A DNA stretch of 46,289 nucleotides from positions 1 through 46,289 of the forward strand of contig WQSF01000012.1 of NCBI GenBank assembly GCA_009788065.1. Direction: 5' to 3'. Shown piece by piece: positions 6,770 to 15,283 of this stretch; position 1 is the first letter of the stretch, and the number at the start of each line of letters is the position of its first letter. The notes beneath the pieces are model-generated. The model was not told the DNA's origin and did not search any database. It saw only the letters and a program-made list of their open reading frames with translations. A program made the position numbers and the translations under genes. This DNA comes from Treponema sp. (lineage in GTDB: Bacteria > Spirochaetota > Spirochaetia > Treponematales > Breznakiellaceae).

Positions 6770-8368
6770 ATGGACCCGAAGAAAAATATAATCGAAGGGA
6801 AAACGTCTCTTGGTATCGAACTTGGCTCCACCCGCATTAAAGCGGTGTTAATAAATGAAGATTTTACCCTTATTGCCGCAGGCGGTTATGATTGGGAAAA
6901 CAGACTGGAAGACGGCATCTGGACATACCATTTGGATGATGTCTGGAAAGGGATTCAATGCTGTTATTTCAACCTTAAAACAGAAGTAAAAAAACTTTAC
7001 GGCATTGATCTTGCACGGGTTGGATCAATCGGCATTTCCGCCATGATGCACGGATACCTTGTCTTTGACAAGAATGAAAAACAGCTCGCGCAGTTTCGCA
7101 CATGGCGCAATACCGCAACTGAAAAAGCGGCAGGTATTCTGACTGACAAATTTAACTTTAATATTCCCCTGCGCTGGAGCATAGCGCACCTTTATCAGGC
7201 AATGTTAAACGAAGAAGCTCATGTAAAAGATATTGAATATATAACTACTCTGGCAGGTTATGTTCATCAAAAACTAACCGGTAAAAAAGTTCTTGGCATA
7301 GGCGACGCTTCAGGAATATTTCCTATTGACAGCGTTACGCAAAACTATGATTTAAAAATGATAGAAATATTTTCTGAAATCGCCTCTCCGTACAATTTTA
7401 GCTGGAAGATTGCCGGTATACTCCCTTCAATTTTAAACGCGGGCGAAGAAGCCGGATCACTCACAGAAGAAGGAGCGCTTCTGCTCTCCCCGGACGCCTC
7501 TCTAAAACCGGGTATTCCATTCTGTCCGCCTGAAGGAGATGCGGGTACCGGCATGATTGCAACTAACACCATAACAGAAAGAACCGGAAACATTTCCGCA
7601 GGAACTTCTATTTTCGCGATGATTGTGCTGGAGAAAAATCTGTCAAAGGTATATCCCGAAATTGATATTGTCACAACCCCGGACGGAAAATCTGTCGCGA
7701 TGGTTCATTGCAACAACTGCGCGTCTGACATTGACGCGTGGATAAAACTTTTTAACGAAGTAATTGAAACAACAGGCGCGAAAACAGACAAGAGCGCCCT
7801 TTACGCCGCACTGTACAGAAAAGCTCTGGAAGCTGACATTGACACAGGCGGTATTTTTTCCTGCAATTACTATTCGGGTGAACCGATTACCGGAATTGAA
7901 GAAGGAAGACCGTTAATCGCGCGGCTTGCCGACAGTAAATTTACGCTTCCCAATTTTATGAGAACTCTGCTATTTTCCGCTTTCGCGACTTTAAAATTAG
8001 GTATGGATATACTTACAGAAAAAGAAAATGTCCGTATAGACAGCCTTCTTGGACACGGCGGTTTGTTTAAAACAAAAGAAACAGGACAGCGTCTTATGGC
8101 AGCGGCTTTAAATACGCCTGTCTCTGTTATGGAAAACTCCGCGGCGGAAGGCGGCGCGTGGGGGATCGCCCTGCTTGCTTCATACATCCTGCAAAAACCG
8201 CAAGGCGTTTGTACTCTTGAACAATTTTTAGCTGAAAAAGTTTTTGCGGACGTTTCCACGATAAATGTTAAGCCTGACGCAAGAGACAGAGAAAGTTTTA
8301 ACATATTTATGCAGCGCTACGCCGCAGGGCTTAATATAGAAAAAGCGGCTATAGAAAATTTAAATTAA
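6770..8368 (+). CDS. FGGY-family sugar kinase, probable L-ribulokinase
   Basis: This 532-residue FGGY kinase opens with the ATP-binding phosphate-1 motif [16 protein letters not shown], has the substrate-contact segment [11 protein letters not shown] and TWRNT, an adenosine-site block [12 protein letters not shown], and a C-terminal [14 protein letters not shown] block. The family phosphorylates sugars such as xylulose, ribulose and fuculose. Lying just upstream of araA and araD, it most likely makes L-ribulose 5-phosphate, though it does not look like the canonical long AraB; xylulokinase is the alternative. It is predicted to be translated from a leaderless mRNA and heads a three-gene operon. 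Confidence 0.85.
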   Translation: MDPKKNIIEGKTSLGIELGSTRIKAVLINEDFTLIAAGGYDWENRLEDGIWTYHLDDVWKGIQCCYFNLKTEVKKLYGIDLARVGSIGISAMMHGYLVFDKNEKQLAQFRTWRNTATEKAAGILTDKFNFNIPLRWSIAHLYQAMLNEEAHVKDIEYITTLAGYVHQKLTGKKVLGIGDASGIFPIDSVTQNYDLKMIEIFSEIASPYNFSWKIAGILPSILNAGEEAGSLTEEGALLLSPDASLKPGIPFCPPEGDAGTGMIATNTITERTGNISAGTSIFAMIVLEKNLSKVYPEIDIVTTPDGKSVAMVHCNNCASDIDAWIKLFNEVIETTGAKTDKSALYAALYRKALEADIDTGGIFSCNYYSGEPITGIEEGRPLIARLADSKFTLPNFMRTLLFSAFATLKLGMDILTEKENVRIDSLLGHGGLFKTKETGQRLMAAALNTPVSVMENSAAEGGAWGIALLASYILQKPQGVCTLEQFLAEKVFADVSTINVKPDARDRESFNIFMQRYAAGLNIEKAAIENLN

Positions 8369-8383
8369 AATTGGAAGGTGGCT

Positions 8384-9889
8384 ATGATTAATTTAAAAGA
8401 TTGCGAATTCTGGTTTATTGTCGGAAGCCAGGATTTATACGGGGACGAAACACTTAGGCAGGTTGCAGATCATGCGAAAATAATGACAGACGAATTTAAC
8501 AAAAGCCCGTATATCCCGTGCGCTGTCGTTTTTAAACCGACAGCCAAATCGCCGCAGGGTATCCGAAGCCTTTTTGAAGAAGCAAACGCCTCTCCCTCGT
8601 GCGCGGGTATTATCACATGGATGCACACTTTTTCGCCTTCCAAAATGTGGATACAGGGGTTTTCGGTTAATCGTAAGCCGTTATTACACCTGCACACCCA
8701 GTTTAACCGGGACATTCCATGGGCAAAAATCGATATGGATTTCATGAATCTGAACCAGTCCGCGCACGGCGACAGGGAACACGGTTATATCCACACAAGG
8801 ATGCGCCTTGCGCGAAAAGTTATCGCCGGTTTCTGGCAGGACAACGAACTGCGCCGAAAGATCGGCGTTTGGATGCGCGCGGCTTCTGCAAAACATGAAG
8901 GCATGAATAAAGCTGTCCTTCGTCTTGGAGACAATATGCGCGAAGTCGCCGTAACAGAAGGTGATAAAGTTGAAGCTCAAATAAAAATGGGATGGCAGGT
9001 AAATACATGGGGTATAGGCGATTTAGCCGATCGTTATGCGAATATTTCTGACTCGCAGGCGGAAAATTTATTAAATGAATATGAATCGTTATATGAAATC
9101 GCTCCCGGAATAAAACAGGACAGTGTTAAAAGAAACACGGTGCTTCAGCAGGCAAAGATTGAAATCGCCCTTAAACAGATGCTTGAAGTCTGTAACTCAG
9201 GCGCTTTTACAACAAATTTTCAGGACTTGCACGGTTTGCCGCAACTGCCGGGTCTTGCCGCGCAGAGGCTGATGGAGCAGGGTTACGGTTTTGGCGCGGA
9301 AGGAGACTGGAAACAGTCAATGCTGACCTTTTGCGCGAAAATAATGGCGCAGGGACTTTCAGGCGGCGTTTCATTCATGGAAGATTACACATACCACTTT
9401 GAGCCTGGAAATGAAGCCGTCCTCGGCGCTCATATGCTTGAAATCTGCCCTTCTATAGCGCAAGACAGACCGCGAATTGAAATACATCCGCTTGCAATCG
9501 GCGGCAAAGATGATCCCGCGCGTTTAGTGTTTAACGCCGCCGCCGGAAGCGCTGTTCTTGCGACTTTGGTCGATCTCGGCAATCGCTTTAGGATGATTGT
9601 CAATGAAATTGAAACCGTTAAAATAGAAAATGAAATGCCGCGCCTTCCTGTCGCCCGCGCGTTATGGAAACCGCGCCCGAGTCTGGCGGATTCCGCTGAA
9701 GCGTGGATATTGTGCGGCGGAACTCATCATTCTGTTTACACAAGCGCTCTGACATCGGATTATTTTCATGATTGGGCAGCAATGTGCGGCATAGAATTTG
9801 TGTTAATTGACAAGAATACGAATGTAAACAGACTGCAGGATGAACTTAGATGGGGTGAAACATATTGGAACCAAATTTCTTACCGTTAA
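8384..9889 (+). CDS. araA: L-arabinose isomerase
   Basis: This 501-residue enzyme converts L-arabinose to L-ribulose with Mn. I place the start at ATG 8384, after GGAAGG (8373-8378); an in-frame GTG at 8378 overlaps that site. With this start the metal ligands fall at E306 (FGAEGDW), E333 (SFMEDYTYHF), H350 (GAHMLE) and H449 (GGTHHS), matching E. coli numbering of the first three exactly and the last within one. The N terminus EFWFIVGSQDLYG is diagnostic. It lies 15 bases after the kinase gene and 34 bases before araD. Confidence 0.97.
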   Translation: MINLKDCEFWFIVGSQDLYGDETLRQVADHAKIMTDEFNKSPYIPCAVVFKPTAKSPQGIRSLFEEANASPSCAGIITWMHTFSPSKMWIQGFSVNRKPLLHLHTQFNRDIPWAKIDMDFMNLNQSAHGDREHGYIHTRMRLARKVIAGFWQDNELRRKIGVWMRAASAKHEGMNKAVLRLGDNMREVAVTEGDKVEAQIKMGWQVNTWGIGDLADRYANISDSQAENLLNEYESLYEIAPGIKQDSVKRNTVLQQAKIEIALKQMLEVCNSGAFTTNFQDLHGLPQLPGLAAQRLMEQGYGFGAEGDWKQSMLTFCAKIMAQGLSGGVSFMEDYTYHFEPGNEAVLGAHMLEICPSIAQDRPRIEIHPLAIGGKDDPARLVFNAAAGSAVLATLVDLGNRFRMIVNEIETVKIENEMPRLPVARALWKPRPSLADSAEAWILCGGTHHSVYTSALTSDYFHDWAAMCGIEFVLIDKNTNVNRLQDELRWGETYWNQISYR

Positions 9890-9923
9890 CAGCGCGAGCT
9901 GTCATAAATAAGGAGAGGAACAA

Positions 9924-10628
9924 ATGATAAATTATAAAACATTACGCGAAGAAGCTTACGAAGCAAACATGGAAATAAAACGTAATAATCTTACAATTTT
10001 TACATGGGGTAATTCTTCGGCTTTCGATTCCGGTAAGGGCATATTCGCGATAAAACCGTCCGGTGTTGAATACGATAAATTAAAACCGCAGTCGATGGTT
10101 ATAATCGATCTTGACGGAAACATTGTCGATGGAAAATTGAAACCTTCGTCTGATACAAAAACACATTTGGTTTTATACAGGGAGTTTAAAGATATTAAAG
10201 GCATTACGCACACTCATTCGGTTTATGCCACGACATGGGCGCAAGCCGGAAAACCTGTTCCAATTTTTGGCACAACTCACGCCGATCACAGTATGCGCGA
10301 AATTCCCTGCGCGGAATTTATGAGCGTTGACACTGTTTTAAATGATTACGAATACGAGACAGGCAATCTGATTATTAATACATTAAAAACATACAGGTTA
10401 AACCCGGCGAGCGCCAATATGATTCTAGTAAAAGGCCACGGCCCTTATACATGGGGAGACAGCGCTCTTCAATCGGTATACAACAGTTCGGTACTGGAAG
10501 AAATTTGTAAAATGGCGCTTCTCACAATAACAATTGATCCTGACGCAAAATCTCTGCCGGATCACATTATAAAAAAACACTGGGAACGCAAACACGGAGA
10601 GAATGCTTATTACGGACAGCCCGATTGA
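9924..10628 (+). CDS. araD: L-ribulose-5-phosphate 4-epimerase
   Basis: This 234-residue class II aldolase-like enzyme makes D-xylulose 5-phosphate, the last step of the arabinose route into the pentose phosphate pathway. Zinc ligands are H96 and H98 (HTHSVYATTWA) and H172 (GHGPYTWG); phosphate and substrate loops are GNSSA, KPSGVEYDKL and SSDTKTH with D78. The start at 9924 follows AAGGAGAGGAAC, a strong Shine-Dalgarno. It ends the operon, and its last codons overlap a candidate promoter for the tRNA gene. No arabinose transporter or AraC/AraR gene is in the window. Confidence 0.96.
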   Translation: MINYKTLREEAYEANMEIKRNNLTIFTWGNSSAFDSGKGIFAIKPSGVEYDKLKPQSMVIIDLDGNIVDGKLKPSSDTKTHLVLYREFKDIKGITHTHSVYATTWAQAGKPVPIFGTTHADHSMREIPCAEFMSVDTVLNDYEYETGNLIINTLKTYRLNPASANMILVKGHGPYTWGDSALQSVYNSSVLEEICKMALLTITIDPDAKSLPDHIIKKHWERKHGENAYYGQPD

Positions 10629-10653
10629 CAAAGAAGCGTCATTTTGGTAACGT
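10625..10653 (+). promoter_or_regulatory. Possible tRNA-Pro promoter
   Basis: A perfect TTGACA (10625-10630) overlaps the araD stop and is followed after 17 bases by TAACGT (10648-10653), a weak -10. Transcription would start about 15 bases before the tRNA. Read-through from araD is the alternative. Confidence 0.35.
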
Positions 10654-10675
10654 GATCAATAATAGATTCGACTGG

Positions 10676-10750
10676 CGGGCAATAGCGCAGTTGGTTTAGC
10701 GTACAAGTCTGGGGGACTTGGGGTCCCCGGTTCAAATCCGGGTTGCCCGA
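10676..10750 (+). tRNA. tRNA-Pro (anticodon GGG)
   Basis: A 75-base cloverleaf: acceptor stem CGGGCAA/TTGCCCG, D stem GCGC/GCGT, anticodon stem CAAGT/ACTTG around the loop CTGGGGG (T33 then GGG), variable GGGTC, T stem CCCGG/CCGGG with loop TTCAAAT, and discriminator A. The 3' CCA is not encoded, so it must be added by a nucleotidyltransferase. It reads CCC and CCU codons. Confidence 0.95.
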
Positions 10751-10764
10751 CAGTAGAATTTATT

Positions 10765-11943
10765 TTAACTTCTGGGAGCTTCTATCAGCGGTTCCGGGTG
10801 CGGATTTCGAATCTGCATAACGGCTCTGCTGTTCCATTCGCCCGCCTGAGGCTGGCTTGCGAGAAATTCCCAAAGCGAACGCCCTGAAGATGTTTTTCCA
10901 TTCCAGTAAAGGCTTACCCCGAAATAGTAAATCGTTCTAAAATACTCGACTTCATCAATATACGATAATAAAAGCGGGTTCCTGTAAATCTCCTGCGCAA
11001 GCGATGAAAGATCTGTAAATACAAAGTCAAATGTACGGCGCCGGACTTCTTCTATAATTTTTGTATTCTGAATAAGAAACGAAAACATTAAATGCTGTTC
11101 GGCTGACGGACGGCTTCGCGGCGCGAAATAAAAACCTAATAATCTGTGCGCGGGCTCTACAATACTGTTATTGTATCTGTACAATTCCAAAAAGCGGTTT
11201 ATACCATGCTCTGATAATGTCCGCGTCATAGCGGATCTTGCGAAAGAAGCGGCGGCTTGCGCATCTGAAACAGGCGCGCCGCTGTCGCCGTTTATCGCGG
11301 AGCTTGCCCAAAGCGTATCCGATTCATTGATAATCGAAAGATACACGTCTATCATCTCGGTGTATTCCTGTTTAATGTTATGAATACCCGCGATCTTATA
11401 GCGCAATGATGTTCCAAATCCCGGATCATCCGCAATGCCGCGCATTGAATACGCTTTCTTGAACTGAGACAGCGCAAGCTGCAGTTCGCCTTCAACACGA
11501 TAAACTTCGCCGATCCAATATTCAGCCTCTGGATAATTTTTAAGCCTGTCGAACGCCGCAAGCGCCGACAATGCCGAGTTGTTAAAACCCGCTCTTGGCA
11601 CACGATAATACAATTCGTTAAACGCGGCAGTCGCGGCGTTATAATGTCTATCTTTCGCATAACGTTCGACTCTTTCAAGCGAATCGCCGATTCTGCGGAC
11701 TTCGTTAATGGAAAGCAATGTAATTACATCTCTTTCCATCTGCTCATACATTGCCCGCCTGTCACGCCGTGCGTCTTCAAACAGCATCAAAGCCGATCCA
11801 AAGTCGCCTGCTCTGAAATTCTGCTTGCCTGTTTCAAGCGACAGCCACCACGGCGGAGCTATCGGCTGCTGCGCAAATAAAGAAACTGAGGATAATAATA
11901 AAATCATTAAGATTACATTTCTACTTTGTTTACAATTAATCAT
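10765..11943 (-). CDS. Secreted TPR-type protein of unknown function
   Basis: This 392-residue protein has a Sec signal peptide (Lys/Arg start, hydrophobic VILMILLLSSVSLFA, then QQ, probable cleavage after FAQ or FA). Helical repeats resembling tetratricopeptide units follow: a block near 38-60 (GKQNFRAGDFGSALMLFEDA), another near 95-120 (KDRHYNAATAAFNELYY) and another near 140-168 (AEYWIGEVYRVEGELQLAL). TPR proteins usually bind partner proteins, here presumably in the periplasm or at the outer membrane. Its start overlaps the ispG stop by four bases (ATGA), so it is co-expressed with ispG although no functional link is obvious. Confidence 0.75.
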   Translation of the reverse strand: MINCKQSRNVILMILLLSSVSLFAQQPIAPPWWLSLETGKQNFRAGDFGSALMLFEDARRDRRAMYEQMERDVITLLSINEVRRIGDSLERVERYAKDRHYNAATAAFNELYYRVPRAGFNNSALSALAAFDRLKNYPEAEYWIGEVYRVEGELQLALSQFKKAYSMRGIADDPGFGTSLRYKIAGIHNIKQEYTEMIDVYLSIINESDTLWASSAINGDSGAPVSDAQAAASFARSAMTRTLSEHGINRFLELYRYNNSIVEPAHRLLGFYFAPRSRPSAEQHLMFSFLIQNTKIIEEVRRRTFDFVFTDLSSLAQEIYRNPLLLSYIDEVEYFRTIYYFGVSLYWNGKTSSGRSLWEFLASQPQAGEWNSRAVMQIRNPHPEPLIEAPRS

Positions 11944-13064
11944 AGTTTCTTTAGTTCCTCGTTAAATGCAGTATCCGCTGAATCAGCGGTGATTGTTTTA
12001 ATTATCTCGCCGTGTATAAAAATCAAAACTTTATCTCCTGCTCCTGTTATACCTAAATCGGCATGTTTGGCTTCCACAGGGCCGTTCACCTCACAGCCCA
12101 TAATTGCTACAGTTATGTCCTTGTCCATGGCGTATAGTCTAGACAGCCAGCGGCTTGAAAAGCCGTGAGTGTCGAAACTGTACCGTCCGCAGCGTGGACA
12201 TGAAACAATATTCACACCCCTGTGTTTCAGCCTGTCGTTTCCGCTCGCAAGCTGGGCGGCGGCAGTCAGTATCTCCCTGCCTGCGATTATCTCGTTTTCC
12301 ATGGTGTCGGACAATGATACTCTTATCGTATCGCCGATACCCTCTGTTAACAGCGTTACTAAAGCGGCGGTATTTCTGGCGACTCCGGCTGTCAAAGGAC
12401 CGGCTTCTGTCACCCCGATATGCAGGGGAGGGCTTTCATCCTCCGCTTCCATCCCCGCCGAAAAAAAACGGTTCGCTATTATAGTATCGGCAACTGAGCT
12501 GGCTTTCATTGATACCAGATAGTCAGTAAAGCCAAAATCCTTAAAAAAGGCTGTTTCCCTCTCAGCCGCCCGGACTAAAGCCTGCGCGGAAGTTAAAACG
12601 CCTTCATCTGCCTGTTTACGAAGGTCTTGCGGCAAACTTCCCGCGTTTACACCGATTCTGACCGGAACAGAGCCTGCGGCGGCTTTTTCAAGCACAAGGC
12701 GGACTTTTTCGGCGCTTCCGATATTTCCCGGGTTAATACGGATTTTGGCGATCGGGAAATCCATACACCGAAGCGCGATTTTATAATCAAAGTGAATATC
12801 GGCTGCAAGCGGCATTGACACCATCCCGGCGAGCCTGCCGAGTAACTCGGCGGATTGAATGTCGGGAACCGCAAAGCGCAGAAGATTGCAGCCCATCAAG
12901 CCCAATTCCTCGATTTTGGCCGCGGCGTTATCCAAATCTTGAATCAGGAGACGATCCTTCCACATTGTTTGAATAACGACAGGACTGTTTCCTCCGACGA
13001 AAACAGGGCGAACATGGGAAAAACCGCCTATTTTTATTGTTTTTGACTTTCTTCCTTGTTCCAT
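11940..13064 (-). CDS. ispG: 4-hydroxy-3-methylbut-2-enyl diphosphate synthase
   Basis: IspG (GcpE) is the penultimate enzyme of the MEP isoprenoid pathway and uses a 4Fe-4S cluster. The TIM-barrel N-terminal part has RFAVPDIQSA and ADIHFDYKIA; the cluster ligands are C289, C292 (SCPRCGRYSFDTHG) and C324 (IMGCEVNGP), with E331 as the likely fourth ligand. The length (374 aa) is the short bacterial form without the plant/chlamydial insert. The start at 13064 follows AAAGGAAG. It is divergent from the AMMECR1 gene across a near-perfect AT palindrome, and IspH of the same pathway lies 2.2 kb away. Confidence 0.97.
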   Translation of the reverse strand: MEQGRKSKTIKIGGFSHVRPVFVGGNSPVVIQTMWKDRLLIQDLDNAAAKIEELGLMGCNLLRFAVPDIQSAELLGRLAGMVSMPLAADIHFDYKIALRCMDFPIAKIRINPGNIGSAEKVRLVLEKAAAGSVPVRIGVNAGSLPQDLRKQADEGVLTSAQALVRAAERETAFFKDFGFTDYLVSMKASSVADTIIANRFFSAGMEAEDESPPLHIGVTEAGPLTAGVARNTAALVTLLTEGIGDTIRVSLSDTMENEIIAGREILTAAAQLASGNDRLKHRGVNIVSCPRCGRYSFDTHGFSSRWLSRLYAMDKDITVAIMGCEVNGPVEAKHADLGITGAGDKVLIFIHGEIIKTITADSADTAFNEELKKL

Positions 13065-13094
13065 AAAAACTTCCTTTAATATAATATATTAAAG
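13056..13094. promoter_or_regulatory. Divergent ispG/AMMECR1 promoter region with 21 bp palindrome
   Basis: Bases 13074-13094 are a perfect palindrome with 10 bp arms (CTTTAATATA and its complement) around one A. It contains TATAAT on the + strand (13080-13085), with TTGTTC (13056-13061) at 18 bases, ending 11 bases before the AMMECR1 ATG. AT-rich -10-like sequences appear on the minus strand too. The symmetry suggests back-to-back promoters, possibly with a shared regulator. Confidence 0.5.
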
Positions 13095-13096
13095 AA

Positions 13097-13660
13097 ATGG
13101 AATTCACCATAACCAAAGAAGAACAAAAAATTCTGCTTTCTCAGGCGCGGGAATCAATTTTGGCAAAATTGGAAGGCCGTGAACCGTCGTTCAGCGGCGA
13201 CATAAGCGCAGATTCAAACCTGCATACCCCTTGCGGAGCGTTCGTCACTTTGCATATGCTTCCGGGACGCAGTTTGCGCGGCTGTATCGGAAGGATGACG
13301 GCGTCGCTTCCGCTGATCGAAACAGTCCGGGTAATGGCAAATGAAGCCGCCTTCGGAGATCCGCGTTTTCCTTCTATCAAAAAAGAAGAATTTAAATTCT
13401 GCCATATCGAAATATCAGCGCTTTCTCCGATGACGCCTTGCGCCGATCCGCAAAAAGTGGAAGTCGGCGTTCATGGATTATTACTGACAGGCAGAGGACG
13501 TTCCGGCGTTCTTCTTCCGCAGGTTCCGGTAGAACAGGGATGGAATCTTGACGAATACCTCGATTATATTTGCTTAAAAGCAGGTCTTCCTTCGGGATAC
13601 TGTTACATGCCTGATGCGAAGCTCTCCACATTTACAGCAATTGTTTTTGGCGAGGAGTAA
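13097..13660 (+). CDS. AMMECR1 domain protein (AmmeMemoRadiSam protein A)
   Basis: This 187-residue protein is essentially one AMMECR1 domain. Its hallmark LRGCIGRM lies at ~57-64, preceded by CGAFVTLHMLPG and followed by DPRFPSI and HIEISALSPM. In many bacteria and archaea this protein is encoded with a Memo-like protein and a radical SAM protein; neither partner is next to it here (the radical SAM protein at 4094 belongs to a different group). Its reaction is unknown. Its last codons contain GAGGAG, the ribosome-binding site of murE seven bases downstream, so it is co-translated with cell-wall synthesis. Confidence 0.88.
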   Translation: MEFTITKEEQKILLSQARESILAKLEGREPSFSGDISADSNLHTPCGAFVTLHMLPGRSLRGCIGRMTASLPLIETVRVMANEAAFGDPRFPSIKKEEFKFCHIEISALSPMTPCADPQKVEVGVHGLLLTGRGRSGVLLPQVPVEQGWNLDEYLDYICLKAGLPSGYCYMPDAKLSTFTAIVFGEE

Positions 13661-13667
13661 GCGCGTA

Positions 13668-15251
13668 ATGTACTTTTCGCAATTCTTTACAAAACAAATT
13701 TCACAGAAATCAGGTTTTATTTCCATAGAAGGAAAAACAGATCCCGATATAAACTCTCTTGAATATGATTCCAGAAATGTTAAACAGGGAAGCCTTTTTT
13801 TTGCCCTCCCGGGTATTCATACAGACGGCAGTCTCTATATAGACGACGCAATTAACCGCGGCGCTTCGGTTATTGTTCACGAAAACGATATTGCGGAAAA
13901 AAAAGACGGAATTATTTATTTAAAAGTAAAAGACGCGCGTTTCGCAATGTCCCCAATAAGCGCGTCCTATTACAGGTTTCCTTCACAAAGTATGCTCGTA
14001 ACGGGAGTCACAGGAACCGAAGGCAAAAGCACAACTGTTTATCTTATCTGGCAGTTACTGACAATGCTTGGGAAAAAAGCCGGCTTTGTTTCTACAGTCC
14101 AGCGTTGTTTTGGAGGAGACGTTATATGGAATTCGGAACACCAGACAACTCCTGAAGCTCCGGTAGTTCAGAGGCTTCTGAGAGAAATTGCAGATAACGG
14201 ATGTGAGTACGCGGTATTGGAAGCGAGTTCCCACGGTCTTTCTCCCAAGACTAACCGTCTTGGAGATGTCGATTTCTGCTCCGGAGTTCTTACAAACATA
14301 ACTCATGAGCATCTTGAGTTTCACGGAACATGGGAACAGTACAGGGATGATAAAGCAAACCTTTTCCGCGCCGTAAACCGTTATGTTCCCGAAACCGGAA
14401 GCTCGTTCGCAGGATCGTTCGGCGTAATAAACAACGACGATAAAAGCGCGCGTTATATAATAAAATTATCAAAAAATAAAATATTCAGATACAGTCCCGC
14501 CGGCAGAGACGGAGATGTCATCCTTGAAGCGATAGAGAGCTGCGCGTGGGGCAACTGGTATGTAATATCAATTCCTGAGTCAGGAGAACTTATCCAACTG
14601 CGCGACAGACTTCCAGGCGCATATAACTCGGGAAATGTCCTTGCGTCTCTTTTAACAGTGTCAGGATTAACAGGCGTTCCATTACGCGAAATCGCTCCGT
14701 TTGTAAAATATTTAAAACCTGTCAGGGGAAGAATGACAAATATAAATAAAGGACAGCCTTTCGAGGCGGTTGTAGATTATGCGCATACTCCATCCTCTTT
14801 CCAGACAATCTTCCCTCCTCTTCGCGCAAGAATGGATAAAACAAACGGCAGGATAATAAGCCTTTTCGGCTCCGCAGGAGAGCGTGATACAAAAAAAAGA
14901 TACGAGCAGGGAAAAATCGCGGCTTACTACTCTGATATAATTATTTTGACAGACGAAGATCCGCGCGGCGAAAAACCTGAGGATATTCTGGAAGAAATAA
15001 AAAAGGGCGTTCTTGAAAATGATGACGGGCAAAACCAGAAAAGAATTATTTTTAAACAAGAAGAAAATCTCTTTCTTATACCTGAAAGACCGGCTGCAAT
15101 CAGAAAGGCTCTCTCGCTGGCGAAGAAAGGCGATCTTGTACTGCTCCTCGGTAAGGGCCATGAAAATTCGATAATTTACGCTGATAAAACTATGCCTTAT
15201 GATGAAATATCCGAAACAGAAAAAGCTCTAAGCGATTTGGGATTTAATTAA
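13668..15251 (+). CDS. murE: UDP-MurNAc-tripeptide synthetase (MurE)
   Basis: This 527-residue Mur ligase adds the third amino acid to the peptidoglycan stem. The start at 13668 is chosen over an upstream in-frame codon at 13614 because GAGGAG lies 10 bases before it and the protein then begins at the usual MurE N terminus. The ATP loop is GVTGTEGKSTT (113-123), followed by TTPEAP, LEASSHGL and THEHLEFHGTWEQY. The residue-3 selectivity motif reads D431-P432-R433 (TDEDPRGE) rather than the DNPR of diaminopimelate enzymes. Spirochaetes commonly use L-ornithine here, so ornithine is the best guess, by inference only. Confidence 0.93.
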   Translation: MYFSQFFTKQISQKSGFISIEGKTDPDINSLEYDSRNVKQGSLFFALPGIHTDGSLYIDDAINRGASVIVHENDIAEKKDGIIYLKVKDARFAMSPISASYYRFPSQSMLVTGVTGTEGKSTTVYLIWQLLTMLGKKAGFVSTVQRCFGGDVIWNSEHQTTPEAPVVQRLLREIADNGCEYAVLEASSHGLSPKTNRLGDVDFCSGVLTNITHEHLEFHGTWEQYRDDKANLFRAVNRYVPETGSSFAGSFGVINNDDKSARYIIKLSKNKIFRYSPAGRDGDVILEAIESCAWGNWYVISIPESGELIQLRDRLPGAYNSGNVLASLLTVSGLTGVPLREIAPFVKYLKPVRGRMTNINKGQPFEAVVDYAHTPSSFQTIFPPLRARMDKTNGRIISLFGSAGERDTKKRYEQGKIAAYYSDIIILTDEDPRGEKPEDILEEIKKGVLENDDGQNQKRIIFKQEENLFLIPERPAAIRKALSLAKKGDLVLLLGKGHENSIIYADKTMPYDEISETEKALSDLGFN

Positions 15252-15257
15252 GGGAAC

Positions 15258-15280
15258 CTTTAAAAACTAAAAGTTTTAAG
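15258..15280. terminator. Weak AT-rich hairpin between convergent murE and ispH
   Basis: AAAACT-AAA-AGTTTT with flanking partial pairing forms a hairpin made almost wholly of A-T pairs between the ends of murE (+) and ispH (-). It may help termination in both directions but lacks the GC core of a good terminator. Confidence 0.3.
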
Positions 15281-15283
15281 AGA

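Noticed and set aside
8378-8383. GTG start two codons earlier for araA
   Set aside because: The GTG lies in the ribosome-binding site, and metal-ligand numbering fits E. coli AraA exactly when ATG 8384 is used.
13614-13667. Longer N terminus for murE from 13614
   Set aside because: It overlaps the AMMECR1 gene; GAGGAG before ATG 13668 and the family N terminus favour the shorter form.
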